Source: Darksidea phi
Taxonomy: Eukaryota; Ascomycota; Dothideomycetes; Pleosporales; Lentitheciaceae
NCBI GenBank assembly: GCA_030770425.1
Contig: JASJFT010000149.1
Coordinates: forward strand, 1-64,000
Direction of reading: 5' to 3'
DNA: 64,000 nucleotides
Positions 1-11,266 of the stretch are shown piece by piece. Each line of letters starts with the position of its first letter. Positions within the stretch are counted from its first letter, which is position 1. A program made the translations under genes and the position numbers. Below the pieces are notes generated by a model that was given only the letters and a program-made list of their open reading frames with translations, had not been told where the DNA came from and searched no databases.

Positions 1-77
<77 letters not shown>
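1..77. repeat. (TAC)n microsatellite
   Basis: Uninterrupted trinucleotide TAC/ACT run filling the first 77 bases and probably continuing upstream of the window. It ends about 27 bases from the stop codon of the glutathione transferase gene, so it lies in or next to that gene's 3' untranslated region. Confidence 0.97.
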
Positions 78-103
78 TTCTCCGCCGTACGCCAGACTCG
101 CGC

Positions 104-974
104 TCACTTCGCCTTGGCCGCCTCGGCCTCAGCTTGCGCCTTCATCCACGCCTCATACTCCTCCATGTTATTGACGCCCTTGGGCATACCATTCGGCTGC
201 AGCCCCTGCTCGTCCATCAACCGATCCCTATCCTCCATGATCTTCTTCCACGACGGCCTGCTTAGCATGCGCTCATGCCAAGCACGCACATTCGGGAAGC
301 CCTCGAATTTCTTGTCCGGCGCGCACAGAATCAGGCTGTCGATACGCTCGTTCCATGTGACAAACGAGAGATCGGCAAAGGTGATTTTGTCGCCGACGAG
401 CCACTCTTTGCCCTCGAGAATGCCCTCTAGGACGCCTAGAACGCGCTTGAGTTCGTTGTTGTAGCGTTCTATGGCGGACGGGAGCTTCTCGCTGTGCAGC
501 ACGTTGAACCAGCCAGCTTGCCCGAAATAGGGGCCCTGGCCCGAGACTTGGAAGAAGAGGTACTGGTTGCACAGGCTGCGGTTCTTGAGGTCTGGGAAGG
601 AGATCTTGTGGTCCTTGTCGTATTGCTCGATCAGGTAGAGGATGATGGCTCCTGACTCCCAGATGGTGAGGCCGGTGTTGGGGTCCTCGATTGCTAGGGC
701 ATGTCAGACGGTCCGAGGCCGGGGTGAGTTTCTCTCGGCCATGGCATACCTGGCACGCGACCATTGGGGTTGATGTCGGTAAAAGGCTTGTTCTTGACCT
801 CGGGAAAAGTGAACGAGTGGTACTCGTAGGGAATTCCGAGCTCTTGCATGACCAGAACAACCTTCCACGGGTTGGTCCCGGCAGCTGTGACAAGGTCAGT
901 CGTTGCGCAGACGGTTTCGGGCGCGGGAGCGTAAGGCGCGTACGAATAAGATGAACCTTGATGGGAGCAGGCAT
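104..974 (-). CDS. Glutathione S-transferase (Ure2/theta-like)
   Basis: Three exons on the minus strand: 974-944, 884-750 and 693-104, joined by GT-AG introns and giving 251 aa. Residues 1-90 form the thioredoxin-like half (MPAPIKVHLI, then NPWKVVLVMQELGIPYE and the NPNGRVPAI glutathione-contact loop followed by WESGAIILYL). The rest is the all-helical half (WLVGDKITFADLSFVTW). This layout and length are typical of fungal Ure2p-like cytosolic transferases, which conjugate glutathione to electrophiles. The start at 974 is preferred because it opens directly into the first beta strand. It neighbours the P450 gene at 1875-3598. It may belong to the diterpenoid cluster as a detoxifying or tailoring enzyme, but it could equally be an unrelated border gene. 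The family call is firm; the substrate is unknown. Confidence 0.9.
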
Positions 975-1874
975 GATTGAGGATTTGCTTCTCGCGGGAG
1001 GCAAAGTGATGGAAGCTGGCTGAATGCTCACAGCGTCCAAGTTGAGGTTGCCGTGCGTGGAAGGCGCAGTGTTTATTGTTTCAAGGAGCAGCGTAGGCAG
1101 CTGGGGGATGCGGGGCAGCGGGACCGGTAGCCCTTCCCCCCATTTCCTTTCATGCCGCCCCCAAGCTTCATCTCAATTCTGTGCCTCATGCTGTGCCTTT
1201 CCATGGCATATGGACATCCGCATGCGGGATAACGCGCTCACTGGCCGTATTCAGGCCCCCATGGCTCGTCGTGCGGCGGCACAGCGCGACGCTACTGTGT
1301 ACACACCGTTCATGCAGGTGCTTCGCCCCCTCTAGCGATCCGCGTCCTTTGCCTTGTTGCTGCAGCTTCATATCGAACCCTTCCGGCGGGACCTACTGCA
1401 AAACCGTCGCCTCTTTTGTACAGTAGGTTGGCGCGCGTGCATCGCTGCGAGAGTCGGACGCGAAGGGGACGGGGGCTGAGTCTTGTCCGACTAGGTAGTT
1501 GCTTGTCAAGGCACGAATCCTTGGTAGCGCACACGTTCATGTGTGTTCAACCAGCCCGCCGCAATCTCCATTGGGAACGTTGCACGCCATGGCATAGGGC
1601 ACGTGCAGCGCTTGCGACAAATCATCCACATTTGGCTCGGTATCCTTCCGAGTGCTCCGTAGTCACAGTGAATTTATCCGACATGGAAGATGTAGGCACT
1701 GTGTGCAGCTTTACAAAGAGAAGAAGCAAGGCTCAATGAAATTCTCCCACAAAGCTGGGGCCCAACTGGCCCCCTCCTCCTCCCCCTTGGTGTACGATTG
1801 TGAATCAAGCAAACTCTGAGCGAACGTCGAAGAAGTAGGACATTCGGGCCAGCTGCCATCAGCCGGTGCAAACA
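975..1874. other. Intergenic, tail-to-head between GST and P450
   Basis: About 900 bases between the start of the minus-strand GST gene and the stop of the minus-strand P450 gene. I see no ORF with coherent protein character, no tRNA and no obvious repeat. It should hold the GST promoter. Confidence 0.5.
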
Positions 1875-3598
1875 TCAGTATACTATTCCCGAGTTGTTCT
1901 CCTTTCGCTTCATCATAATCTTTGTTCCTGGATCCATGTAGACGAATTCATGGAGCACCGACGTGGCCGGCCGCTTGCCGTCGACGAACCGGAACTCGTA
2001 CTCGTCCAATAGCTTCACGAGAATCATCTTGGATAGGGCTGATGCGATAAAGCGCCCCGGACAGGCCCAGCGGCCGGCTCCCCATCTGTGGTCCTCACCT
2101 TCAACGCTGCGGAACGGCTGTGCTCGGTGCTTCTCCAGGTTGCCCCTGTAGTAACGCAGAGCGTCGTATTTGTGGGGATCCGGGAAGAGTTCTGCATCAT
2201 GAGCGGTCGAGTGGCCGGATGTGGTGATGAACGAACCCTTCTTGAGCTGCGTGCCATTCGAAAGAGTGCAGTCTTGCTCGACATAGCGACTGTACACGAG
2301 CAGGCTACCTGGAGCAAGTCGAGAAGTCTCCTTCATGGCCGAATCGAGCTTGTCGAGGCTATTGAAAGCGTCCAGGTCCCATTGGCCGTTGACGCGTACT
2401 TGAGTGTGCCGAATCTCCTCCTGAATATCAGCCAAGTCCTCGGGATGATTGACTAGATCAGCAATGACACCACCGATAAAAGCTGCCGAGCTGTAAGTGC
2501 CACCAGCGACGACCGACCCAATCAAGCGGGTGAGCAACCAGGGATCCGTCTCTTCGTCGGACTTGGCTTCATCAATCATCCAAGAAAGTAGGTTGGGCTC
2601 CTTGACAAGGCCAGGAGTTTGCTTTCGCTTGATGGCCTCGGGCATGACGAATCCTTCGAGCTGCTTCCAGTTCTGTTGTAGTTTCCACTTGGAGGGCAGA
2701 AGCCAAACCAGTGCGTGCTGCATGAAGTCTGGGAGGAAGCGCATTATAAACATGATTGAGAAAACTTTGCCGCGTTAGCACAGCCTCTGGAAGCTCCACG
2801 CTGCGTCTCTCACCATTGTTTGTGAAGGTGGTGAACAATTCAGCAAGTTCGGGTGTGTTACAGATAGGTGGACCGAACAAGGCGATAGCCACCGCCTGAG
2901 CAATGCAGAGGACAATTTCTTCAATAGGTTTGACAGACACCCACCCTTCGCCTTCTTTGGGGAACTTTTCATTCAGGGTAGCCTGCACTCGCTCGCCTAT
3001 CTTTGGGAGCAAGACTGGAAGAGCAGGCGTAACTCGCGACAAAAGCATCTTCACGTGATGACCCGTCTCAGTGACGACGTCCATGCCGTTGAGGTAGCCG
3101 GTCAGCGAGGTAGAATGTGACTTTCGCGAGCTGATGTATTGCTGGGGGAGCTTGTTCAATTCATGTATCCATGGCTCTGGGAGAACCAAGACATCTGCAT
3201 GGCCTTTCGCGAGGCGATATGGCTCGTCGCGATACTGCAAATATCAGCTCTGGTACTTTGCTTGCTGCACAGCTACTTGCCTTTCGGTACCCCTCGTCGA
3301 GAATTGCCCTCGAGTTGAATGCCCATCGAAAGCGTGCAAAGATACGCGGTTCGAGATTGATTTTGCTGTTGAGCAGGGGAATGTCATCATCATATCCCGC
3401 TTTTTTGTTTAGAAAGAGAATAAGAGGGATGGCGATAAGTAGGTAGAATGAGAGCTTAGAGAATATTGTGGTGTTTTCGACGACAAAGGCCGGGACCGTC
3501 GCGTTAAGGCGCTCAATGGTCGACGCGTTGAAATGCCGCAGCTCTCCCCAAATCAGCGACGCCGTTGGGATGGTGTTGAGGACGACTTGGCTGGCCAT
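1875..3598 (-). CDS. Cytochrome P450 monooxygenase (CYP68-like), cluster P450-1
   Basis: Three exons: 3598-3281, 3234-2814 and 2764-1875, 542 aa. The first intron has a GC donor (AAG|GCAAGT) and a TTGCAG acceptor; the second is GT-AG. The start at 3598 (MASQVVLNT) precedes a membrane anchor near residues 45-65 (LSFYLLIAIPLILFL). Other landmarks are the ExxR motif (ETSR) and a haem loop reading WGAGRWACPGRF with the cysteine ligand intact. Size and the C-terminal HEFVYMDPGTKIMMKRK pattern resemble fungal CYP68-type enzymes, several of which oxidise terpenoids. The protein should sit on the ER and hydroxylate or oxidise a hydrophobic substrate. Its position a few genes from the diterpene cyclase suggests diterpene oxidation (inference). 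The haem loop is odd: Trp stands at both the usual Phe position and the usual Arg/His position. Confidence 0.9.
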
Positions 3599-4419
3599 CT
3601 CTTTTTTGGCAATCCGAACGAGGAATATGAAAGAAATCAGGCGAAGGGTGCTCAAGGACAAGCCTCCGCTATCTGACGTTAAAATCAGGAGGTCTAGCTC
3701 TCATGGATCGACAAGACCGGATTGCAGATATATCAAGCCTATCGGGTGGGGCCGCCGCGAATGGGAGTTAACTTGATCACGAGGCAGGTTACGGTGACCG
3801 TAAAACTCAGGCAGTTCCGAACGCGTCTTTGAGGCCGCCTGGCAAGGCTTGAATCCATGTTAGAGTTGGCAGTGTCCGTAGGAGTCGATGATATTGCCGC
3901 CGCTGCTACCATGATCACGAAGACCCTTGGATCTTCGAGACGCACTGGGAAGGCAGGGATGCTCCAGCTGCCTCATCCCGGGATGCTGCAACGTGACCCT
4001 GCTGCAGCGGATAGGCAGCTGCGCAATGCAGTTGGCGCTACTGAACCTCGGGGCTGACACTTGGGTGCCCAAGAGTAGATTGGCGCTTCGGAGTTCGATG
4101 GCTTAGACGTTTCCAATTTGGAATCGTCCAGGGAACAGCGCAGGCTTGGACGACGTGGGTGTTGGTTGCAGACTGCCAAGGCGCAGATGTGTATACCGTT
4201 GACGAATGACATGGCGCCCTCTGCGCCGTCCAACGTGGAGACACATTCGTAGGCTAGGCTCCATCCGACATCTGATTAAATTCTCACTATTCGCGCTCCC
4301 TCGCATAGCGAAAGCCTGGTATACCCTAAAGGCCCCAGACTCTTATCTCAGCTGCGCTACAACTCTCTTTCATCCGTCGTCCTCCCATTTACGAGTCTGC
4401 GAAACCGCGAGCTGCAAGC
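3599..4419. other. Divergent promoter region
   Basis: About 820 bases between the minus-strand P450 and the plus-strand rhodopsin-domain gene, which are transcribed away from each other. It is the likely shared promoter. No coding sequence or clear repeat seen. Confidence 0.5.
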
Positions 4420-5716
4420 ATGACTGCTAAGACATCGCAAATGCCTTCGCTGATCCACACCTCTACGGTGGTGGTATCGGTCATCTTCCCGGCACTCTCG
4501 CTGCTATCTATCTATCTACGATGGAGGGCAGGGAGAATGGGAAAGAAGACTATCTGCGCTGATGACTGGTGGATTGCTCTCTCATGGGTACGCATCACGA
4601 GCCAAACGTTCAACTTGCGCTGACGTTGTAGAATAGTTCACCTCGCTTGGACTCAGCATCTTACTATGGGTCACTGCAGCGAAGACTGGCATCGACCAGA
4701 TGAAAAGTAACCCTTTGAAAGGCATTCAGGACTCACTCATGTGCCTGTGGCTTGCCGGGCTTCTGGTCCAACTCCCGCTTGGTGCTGTCAAGATTTCGAT
4801 TCTGCTTTTCTACAAGAGCATTTTCGGCATCGGTAGTCCCAGGTTTGCTATTGCGGTCTGGATCACTATTGGCCTAATTAGTGCGTGGACTATTATATTC
4901 TTTATGGTGAGCAAAACGGTACCCTCGCGCGAGATCATCGCTGACCCTCTCAGCTCATCATCTTCCAGCTCGACCCCGTATCGGGAGCCTGGACTGGAAT
5001 AGGAAGGCTCAGATTCAACTCGGCTGCCCTTGGCCTCGGCCAAGTGGGCACCTCCATTGCTCTTGACGTGGTGGTGCTGTGCTTCCCTCTGCCGGTCATC
5101 CACAAGCTGCAGTTGTCGACTAAGAAGAAGTGGGCTGTGTCCACCATTTTCTGGCTGGGAGCCTTGTAAGTTGAGATTGGCAGCAAGGCGCGGACTATAT
5201 ACTGACGGAATAACCAGCTGCGTGGTTGCTGCCATCGTCCGTCTGGTACTGCTGAACAATACCATCAACATAGTCCTTGACTCTACAGGCTTCAACCAAG
5301 TCTCTGTGCAGTGGAAGAACTTCATTTTCATGATCCTTGAGCCCAACTGCTCCATCATTGCCGCCTGCCTGCCCACCTACGGTCCGCTGTTCAGAGGCGC
5401 CTGGAATCTGGAATCCATCCTACGCAGCGTGCGCTCCGTCTTTTCGCTCCAGTCCATGCGCGGTTCATCGGGTTGGGGTAGCCGTAGCCGCAGCCGCAGC
5501 CGAAATCCTACCAACGACTACGCTCGATTCGGCGACAAGCATGCGCCGCAAAGCGACGCAAATTCGACCAACAGCCAGTTCGAACTCAACCAGTCGTCCA
5601 AGGGCGGCCGTGCTTTCGTCGAGATTGAGCGCATGAGCCATGGGAGCCGGGACGAGGAGGCTGGGATGTCGGGCATCAATGTCACGCGGGGAGTGGAGGT
5701 CATTAGGACACATTAA
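4420..5716 (+). CDS. Fungal rhodopsin-domain integral membrane protein (PTH11-like 7TM)
   Basis: Exons 4420-4587, 4637-4906, 4954-5165 and 5218-5716 give 382 aa, all joined by GT-AG introns in frame. The first two thirds carry about seven hydrophobic helices: VVVSVIFPALSLLSIYLR, then the DDWWIALSW loop common in this family, FTSLGLSILLWVTAAKTG, LVQLPLGAVKISILLFY, AVWITIGLISAWTIIFF, LDVVVLCFPLPVIHKL and WKNFIFMILEPNCSIIAAC. The last 110 residues are a polar, serine/arginine-rich cytoplasmic tail. The family (fungal rhodopsin domain, includes PTH11-like receptors) sits in the plasma membrane; most members have no known ligand. It lies between two P450 genes, so it may be embedded in the cluster, but nothing shows a role in the pathway. 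Confidence 0.85.
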
Positions 5717-7427
5717 AGACGGCTAAGGACTAACGATTGAGGCGGGGGTGGGGCATGGAAGGCGCTAGCGGAAAGGACCAATCTACGCAAAACCAACTTC
5801 TCATCGTATCAACGGCAGTATAGTTCGAATCTGATGATGGCTCAAGATAACAGCAGTTGACCGCATGTACGCACGGATAGTATTACGTAACTTGAGATAA
5901 TCACGTGCACCTTCATCAGCTTTTCCATGTTGGAATGGATACATATATGCAAGTAGCTCTCACCGGGATCCCGATAACTTATAGTTTCTTCCCTATATAC
6001 TGGTCTTCCTCCATACAAACCTCGACCACGTTCTGTCCTCTGACTCGTGGACCCTGCGCACTTTGTGCCTCCTTCTTCCCTGCAACTTTGTCTATCCGAC
6101 ATGTGCTCTGCACATCTCCCCGCCGAGCACAGTGCCAACGCGCCAAAGGGGAACGCCTGCCTACCACCACCCTTCCGCGCTTACGGTCACACAAAGTCCT
6201 TGATTTGCCTGCCGCGCCGCCTCATGTGCTGAACTGTTGCGACCTCGGCCATTCTCAGTGTCGATCACATGCCTGCGGTCTTTGCTTCCATCGTTGCGAG
6301 AGGATCCCAATCCCCGTCCGGCGGCTGCTCGTCCGGGGCTTAGCGGGGACGGGAGGATTAAGCGACGGGTAAGGCGTCGGCAGGATGAAGAAAGCTGGGG
6401 GTCCGGATTCGATCCTTGTCGATGGGCTTGATGCGGACCAGCGGAACCGGCCCGCTGCGCTCCGTGTTGGCGCGTCGACCGTGGCGACAGTCTCACACCC
6501 CTCGGAGGTATGCCTGGTCTGTCGGTCGGTCAGCGAGGAAGGCGGGCCACTATGTGAGTCCCGCAGCGATTCGTGCACGAATGGTTGCGGCTACCGGTGG
6601 AATGGGACGAGGGGGACCGGTATGGACAGATAACAAGGTTTGGCGTGATAGAATGCGAGACGAGATGCATGTGCGCTAGGGTACGGCAATAGCATGGGTG
6701 ACGGGAGTGGCACCGCGGAGCACAAACAAATAATAGGGCTGAGTAAGCCGCTCCCAAGAAGCTGGAAGAATGGCACGCAGGACGCCCGGTCCTTGCAGTA
6801 CAGAAGGCGTCCGTCCGGCTAGGCGACTGGAATATACGGCGTACACAGTAGACGCTACCTCGTACCGCACCGCACACGCCCCTACCCTTCCCCATGCACT
6901 CAGCCTTGTGGTAGCACCAGCACCAGCCCCACATCACATCCTCACCCCCGGCGAAACGCCATCCCGGTGCATCGTATCCATCGCATTCTGAAATTCCCTG
7001 GCCGACATGGCCAACTACGTGGCGTACTGCTCTCAACGCAAACTTGGTGCACTAAGTCGGGCTTCGGGTTGCGAAAAACTCCTTGGACGCCAGTCAAGGC
7101 AGGGGACACTACCGTACGGCATGGCAGCTGCGCCGCGAGGGCACGTCGGCATACAGGGCGGACAGCAGAATTACCAGGGCACGCCGAGGTCGCCTGGCCG
7201 AGGCCTTGAGCAGGCGGGTGTGCGATGGAAGCCTGGTCAAGCACAAGCGGATCAGCACGCTTGGAGGTGGTGGGTGACGTGTTTGCAGCTTCATTAGGAT
7301 TTTCGAGGGGGCGGTCACTTAGGCAGGACTTGCGCTTTTCTCAGGGCTTTAGCTTCCAGCCTTTCCTGTCTCCGCTTCTAGCCTGACATCCAAGATCGAG
7401 TTACAGCACGGCTTCAAAGTCCAAAAC
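5717..7427. other. Long intergenic stretch upstream of P450-2
   Basis: About 1.7 kb with several short overlapping open frames on both strands, none with recognisable domains or protein-like composition. I see no RNA gene or transposon. It includes the promoter of the P450 gene at 7428. Confidence 0.5.
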
Positions 7428-9224
7428 ATGGCAACGGCAATTACCAGTTGTGCGCTTTCAGCCAACTCGAGCATCAGTGCCCCAGAGACGTTGTTGGCGG
7501 CGCTGGGCTCGACCGTCCATGTCCCTGTCGTGAAGGAAACCGATGCACTGCGAACGGAGCGTGGTGCTGGGGCTACTGTCATTGCCACTCCTTTGGCGGC
7601 GATCTCGACATATACGCTCTTGCATGTGTTTTTTGTTCTTGTGGCCTTCTACTATACGTTTGAAACCGTTGCTACTTTCCGCAATGCTGCTCAGCACGTC
7701 AAATTTCCTGTCGTCGGATGGGGAAAGTGGACTGCGTTCGTACCGCGCGTGCTGTTGAATCTGGTCTTTGCAGGAAAGGCAGCAAAGACGTTGGAATTTG
7801 GTTATCACAAGGTACTCGACCTCTTCTTCCTTGACTGCTTTCCATTGACCGAGATGCAGTTCAAGAATCGCGCCTTTCAGCTCATCCGCAACGAAGGCGC
7901 CATGGTCATCTTGCCACAACACCTGTTGGACGAAATCTCCCGCATCCCAGATAAAGTCGCTAGTCCTCACGGTGCTCTTGAACACGACCTCTTGGGCGAC
8001 TACACTGGCCTAAATCTCATCCTGGAATCACGCATGCACCATTCCATCGTCCAACGCAAACTGACTCCGCGTCTCGGAATGCTGACGCCTGGTCTGGAAG
8101 AGCAACTCGTCAAGGCTGTCAACGAATACCTTCCTTCATGCGAGGGCGAAGAATGGAGCACCTTTATGCCCTACCAAGTCTTTGGCAAGATCTCCGCTCG
8201 TCTCGCTGCCCGCGCCCTCGTCGGCCCAGGCATGTGCGAAAACCCGGAATGGCTCGACATTTCCGTCAACTATACCGAGTCTCTCTTCCGCACCATTGTC
8301 TTCCTACGACTGGTCCCTCAGTGGATTCGCCCTGTCGTGTGCCACCTTCTTCCCAGCTACTGGGCCGGCAAGTCCTACGTCCGCAGGGGCAGAAAACTCC
8401 TCGCCCCCATCATCAGAACACTCCTCGAAAGGCACGACACAGGAAACTGGGCCGCCGCTCCAAATGCTGAAGAGTCCAATGTCATGTACTGGCTTGCGGA
8501 AAGCGCAAAGGGAAAGGACCGAGACGCAGAGAAGCTCGCACACGTCGAAGTCCTCCTCGCGCTCGCTTCCGTGCACACCACGCTCCTTCGCATGGTAAAT
8601 GTTCTCTACGATATAACCGCCGCGCCCGAGTTCTTCGATCCACTCGTCGAAGAGATCAACAGCGTGAAACAAAGCACTGAGCCATGGACCCACGCGAGCT
8701 ACCAGAAACTCGACAAACTCGACTCGTGCATGCGCGAGTCGCAACGCATGTCGCCCCCCACGACACTCGGGTTGAAGCGCTTGTTCAAGAAAGACTACAC
8801 ATTTGCCGACGGCACACACGTTCAAGCAGGGTCCTACATCTGTATGCCCATTTACGCGATTGAAAACGACATCGAGTCTCCTGACGTCTTTGACGGCCTG
8901 CGCAGCTACCGCAAGCGCCAAGGCCTTCTTGCCGCCTCAAACGACGCTCCCAAAGTCCGCGAAATGCACGACGAGAATCTCTTCTCGAGCATCACGCCCA
9001 CAACGCTGAATTTTGGGTATGGCAAGACGGCTTGTCCAGGACGGTTCTTCGCGAGTCTGGTGATCAAAATGTTGTTTGTGAAGTTGTTGCCTGAGTATGA
9101 ATTCAGGTTCAAGGAGGGCAAGGGGAGGCCGCAGAACCTTATGGCACATGAGTTTTTGTTTTGTTGGCCGTGGGAGAAGATGGAGGTCAGGCGCAGGACG
9201 GGTGGGGTATCTCCACTGTCTTAG
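7428..9224 (+). CDS. Cytochrome P450 monooxygenase (CYP68-like), cluster P450-2
   Basis: Single uninterrupted exon, 598 aa. A hydrophobic anchor lies near residues 64-85 (TLLHVFFVLVAFYYTF). The I-helix has ASVHTT, the variant of the oxygen-binding motif seen in CYP68-like fungal P450s. The ExxR motif reads ESQR, and the haem loop FGYGKTACPGRFF begins near residue 529 with the cysteine intact. The C-terminus (HEFLFCWPWEKMEVRRR) matches the pattern of P450-1. The enzyme should be ER-bound and dependent on a P450 reductase. About 60 residues precede the anchor, longer than usual, so a shorter or spliced N-terminus is possible. It is placed between the methyltransferase and the rhodopsin-domain gene, and is inferred to oxidise the diterpene made by the cyclase at 13968-16832. 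Confidence 0.9.
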   Translation: MATAITSCALSANSSISAPETLLAALGSTVHVPVVKETDALRTERGAGATVIATPLAAISTYTLLHVFFVLVAFYYTFETVATFRNAAQHVKFPVVGWGKWTAFVPRVLLNLVFAGKAAKTLEFGYHKVLDLFFLDCFPLTEMQFKNRAFQLIRNEGAMVILPQHLLDEISRIPDKVASPHGALEHDLLGDYTGLNLILESRMHHSIVQRKLTPRLGMLTPGLEEQLVKAVNEYLPSCEGEEWSTFMPYQVFGKISARLAARALVGPGMCENPEWLDISVNYTESLFRTIVFLRLVPQWIRPVVCHLLPSYWAGKSYVRRGRKLLAPIIRTLLERHDTGNWAAAPNAEESNVMYWLAESAKGKDRDAEKLAHVEVLLALASVHTTLLRMVNVLYDITAAPEFFDPLVEEINSVKQSTEPWTHASYQKLDKLDSCMRESQRMSPPTTLGLKRLFKKDYTFADGTHVQAGSYICMPIYAIENDIESPDVFDGLRSYRKRQGLLAASNDAPKVREMHDENLFSSITPTTLNFGYGKTACPGRFFASLVIKMLFVKLLPEYEFRFKEGKGRPQNLMAHEFLFCWPWEKMEVRRRTGGVSPLS

Positions 9225-9451
9225 GCTCGCGTAACGTTAGGAAATTATAGGTCGAGCCTCCGGGGCTTTTTTTTTATTGAACCGCTTTTTTCAAGAGGTA
9301 GATAGAAGCACGCCTTCCGAGGCATTCAGTGGCACATCTCATATAGCTTCAGCACATAGATCTCGTCGATTGCCAAACAACCAAGTGTAAAAATTTACAG
9401 ATACCCTTCTTGAACATGTGAGAACATATGGACATGTGATGATCCCATGCA

Positions 9452-10498
9452 CTACGCCAATGGCTTCCTCCCAACCACCCAGATAAATCCATCAACAGAG
9501 CTGACACCCCTCCGGTTGTCCTCGGCGACGTGATCCAGCCACTTCTCCTTGAAGTCGTCAATGGCCTCACTCATGCCCGGCCGCACATCCATCATTGACA
9601 GCAAATGTAGCTCATTCATCTGCAACAACATGCTCTTTTTTGTCTGCAGACGGTCCTCGGCGACAACTTCCAACCCCGCATCCTTCATCGCAGGCCCGAT
9701 GTCATTCACCCACCTGCGCCGCTTGTTAACAAAGCACGTAGCTTCGTCACACAAAGGTATCCATAGAAGTGGAGTGAACACTCACGCAGCGTTATAATTG
9801 GGGAAAGGTTCTTTTTCCATGGCGATCATGGCTTCGATGGCCTCGGTGTTGGCGCCGGGCTCTGCTGTGATGGGGTACAGCCGCGTCTTGTCGTGCTCGA
9901 CCCACTGCACGTACCCTCCGGGCTCTACACGGTCACACTTAACCTGTGGCCATGACACGCTGCGAGGCCGCACATGCAGATGCTCAGGGTTGCGAGGGGA
10001 GAAGATAGGAAGGGAGACCAACTCAGCAGAGTCATGGCTTGCTGCAACATGGCGGCCATCTTGGCTGGCGGCACCATGATGAAGAGCCGAAAGTGCAGCA
10101 CATCGAAGGTGCCCAGAAACTGCTCTGGGAATGGGGCGGTGATGTCGTGCGTATGCAAGGTGAGGTTGGATGGAGTCCAGGCAGTTGGCGGGAAAAATTG
10201 TCCAGAGACGTCGAAGCCGCAGACGGTGGTCGACGGCAAGGCAGGATCCTCTGCGACGTCGAGGGCCCAAATTGCCGTTTGCACGCCCATGTCAGCGATG
10301 CGAAGCGGCGTCGACCGCGAGACGGCAATGGAGGGATGCAGATTGTAACCTGTTAGCTGCTTGAGGAAGTAGTGAAAGTAGTTCATCCTGGCGCGGCGTC
10401 AGAGTGCATCCTGCCAGGGAGCTAGCTGTTGGGACGGGTTCGCACTTGGCCGACGAGATGAAGTCTCGCCCCTTGGAATACTCCGTCAAGCTCGACAT
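9452..10498 (-). CDS. SAM-dependent methyltransferase (LaeA/UMTA-type)
   Basis: Four exons: 10498-10446, 10387-10023, 9924-9786 and 9713-9452. All introns are GT-AG and in phase; 272 aa. The N-terminus YSKGRDFISSAKMNYFHYF and GYNLHPSI match the small fungal methyltransferases that begin with a GRDY-SSARLN-type segment, which is why I take the ATG at 10498 rather than the in-frame codons upstream. The Rossmann core follows: motif I (IADMGVQTAIWALDVA), FDVSGQFFPPTAWTPSNLTL, FDVLHFRLF and PGGYVQWVEHD. Motif I departs from the common GTGTGIW form. Such enzymes methylate hydroxyl or carboxyl groups of secondary metabolites. Lying between P450-2 and the exporter, it is a likely tailoring enzyme of the cluster (inference). 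It is unlikely to be LaeA itself, being shorter and cluster-embedded. Confidence 0.87.
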
Positions 10499-11266
10499 GT
10501 TGATTGCGGTGCTATTCTTGAGTACCGTAAGCCTCAACTTCGCGTTTTGAATGCAGTCCTCTGTAGGGACCGGGGAGTAAGAGGCATCGTTCTGCAAGCA
10601 CAGCGTCGCTTTGTCACGTGACTTGGTATTTTGCGGACATGCAAGTGTGCTTGCTACGCCGCAATCTCAATATAGTACACCCACCGTGCCGGGACACTCA
10701 ATCAATATTGTACATACATGCGGTATGGAGCAGGGGCAGCTCTGGTCGCCCATGTTGAGGGGGAGGAGGGGCTAGCGACCACGGTCGCATGCGGCGCAGC
10801 AGTGCCCAGCCATAACAGAGACCAGCCAGGCAGTCTACACAGTACGTACATGCATTTCGGTGACCGAAGAGCGGCAGGGCTGACGGATCTGGCAATGATC
10901 TGAACGAGCCCACTTTCGCAGCAGCCCTGCCCGTTTCTCCGGCCAAGGCTGCTGCAGCTAAGCGCCATGGGTGATGCAGCCTCCCGGCTGTGGGTCGTTA
11001 GACGCAGGATGGCGGCGTTGGCGGGGCAGATAGTTCAGGCCACCGCCGGCAATAATGATGCATAGGCAGGGGGGCCGGGGCCAGACCCCTAGTACCGTGA
11101 ATGGCGGACGCCTAACAGCTGCGGACAATAGCGCGGCACACTCTCCGGCCGCCCGTCCCACGCCTCCTCCCCCCATCTCTGGCTGCTCTTCAAGAAATCG
11201 CTCGGCCTCTTTACTCGGCGTTCTTGCACACGTTCACCTTCTCCCCTCGCGTTCGTCAACACCATC
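10499..11266. other. Divergent promoter region
   Basis: About 770 bases between the minus-strand methyltransferase and the plus-strand MFS gene, which diverge here. No coding sequence found. A pyrimidine-rich stretch precedes the MFS start codon. Confidence 0.5.

Noticed and set aside
5979..7318. Several 60-170-codon frames between the rhodopsin-domain gene and P450-2
   Set aside because: They overlap one another on both strands, lack domains and splice signals that link them, and have no protein-like pattern.
8304..8921. 205-codon antisense frame in P450-2
   Set aside because: Shadow of the P450 frame; composition follows codon bias on the opposite strand.
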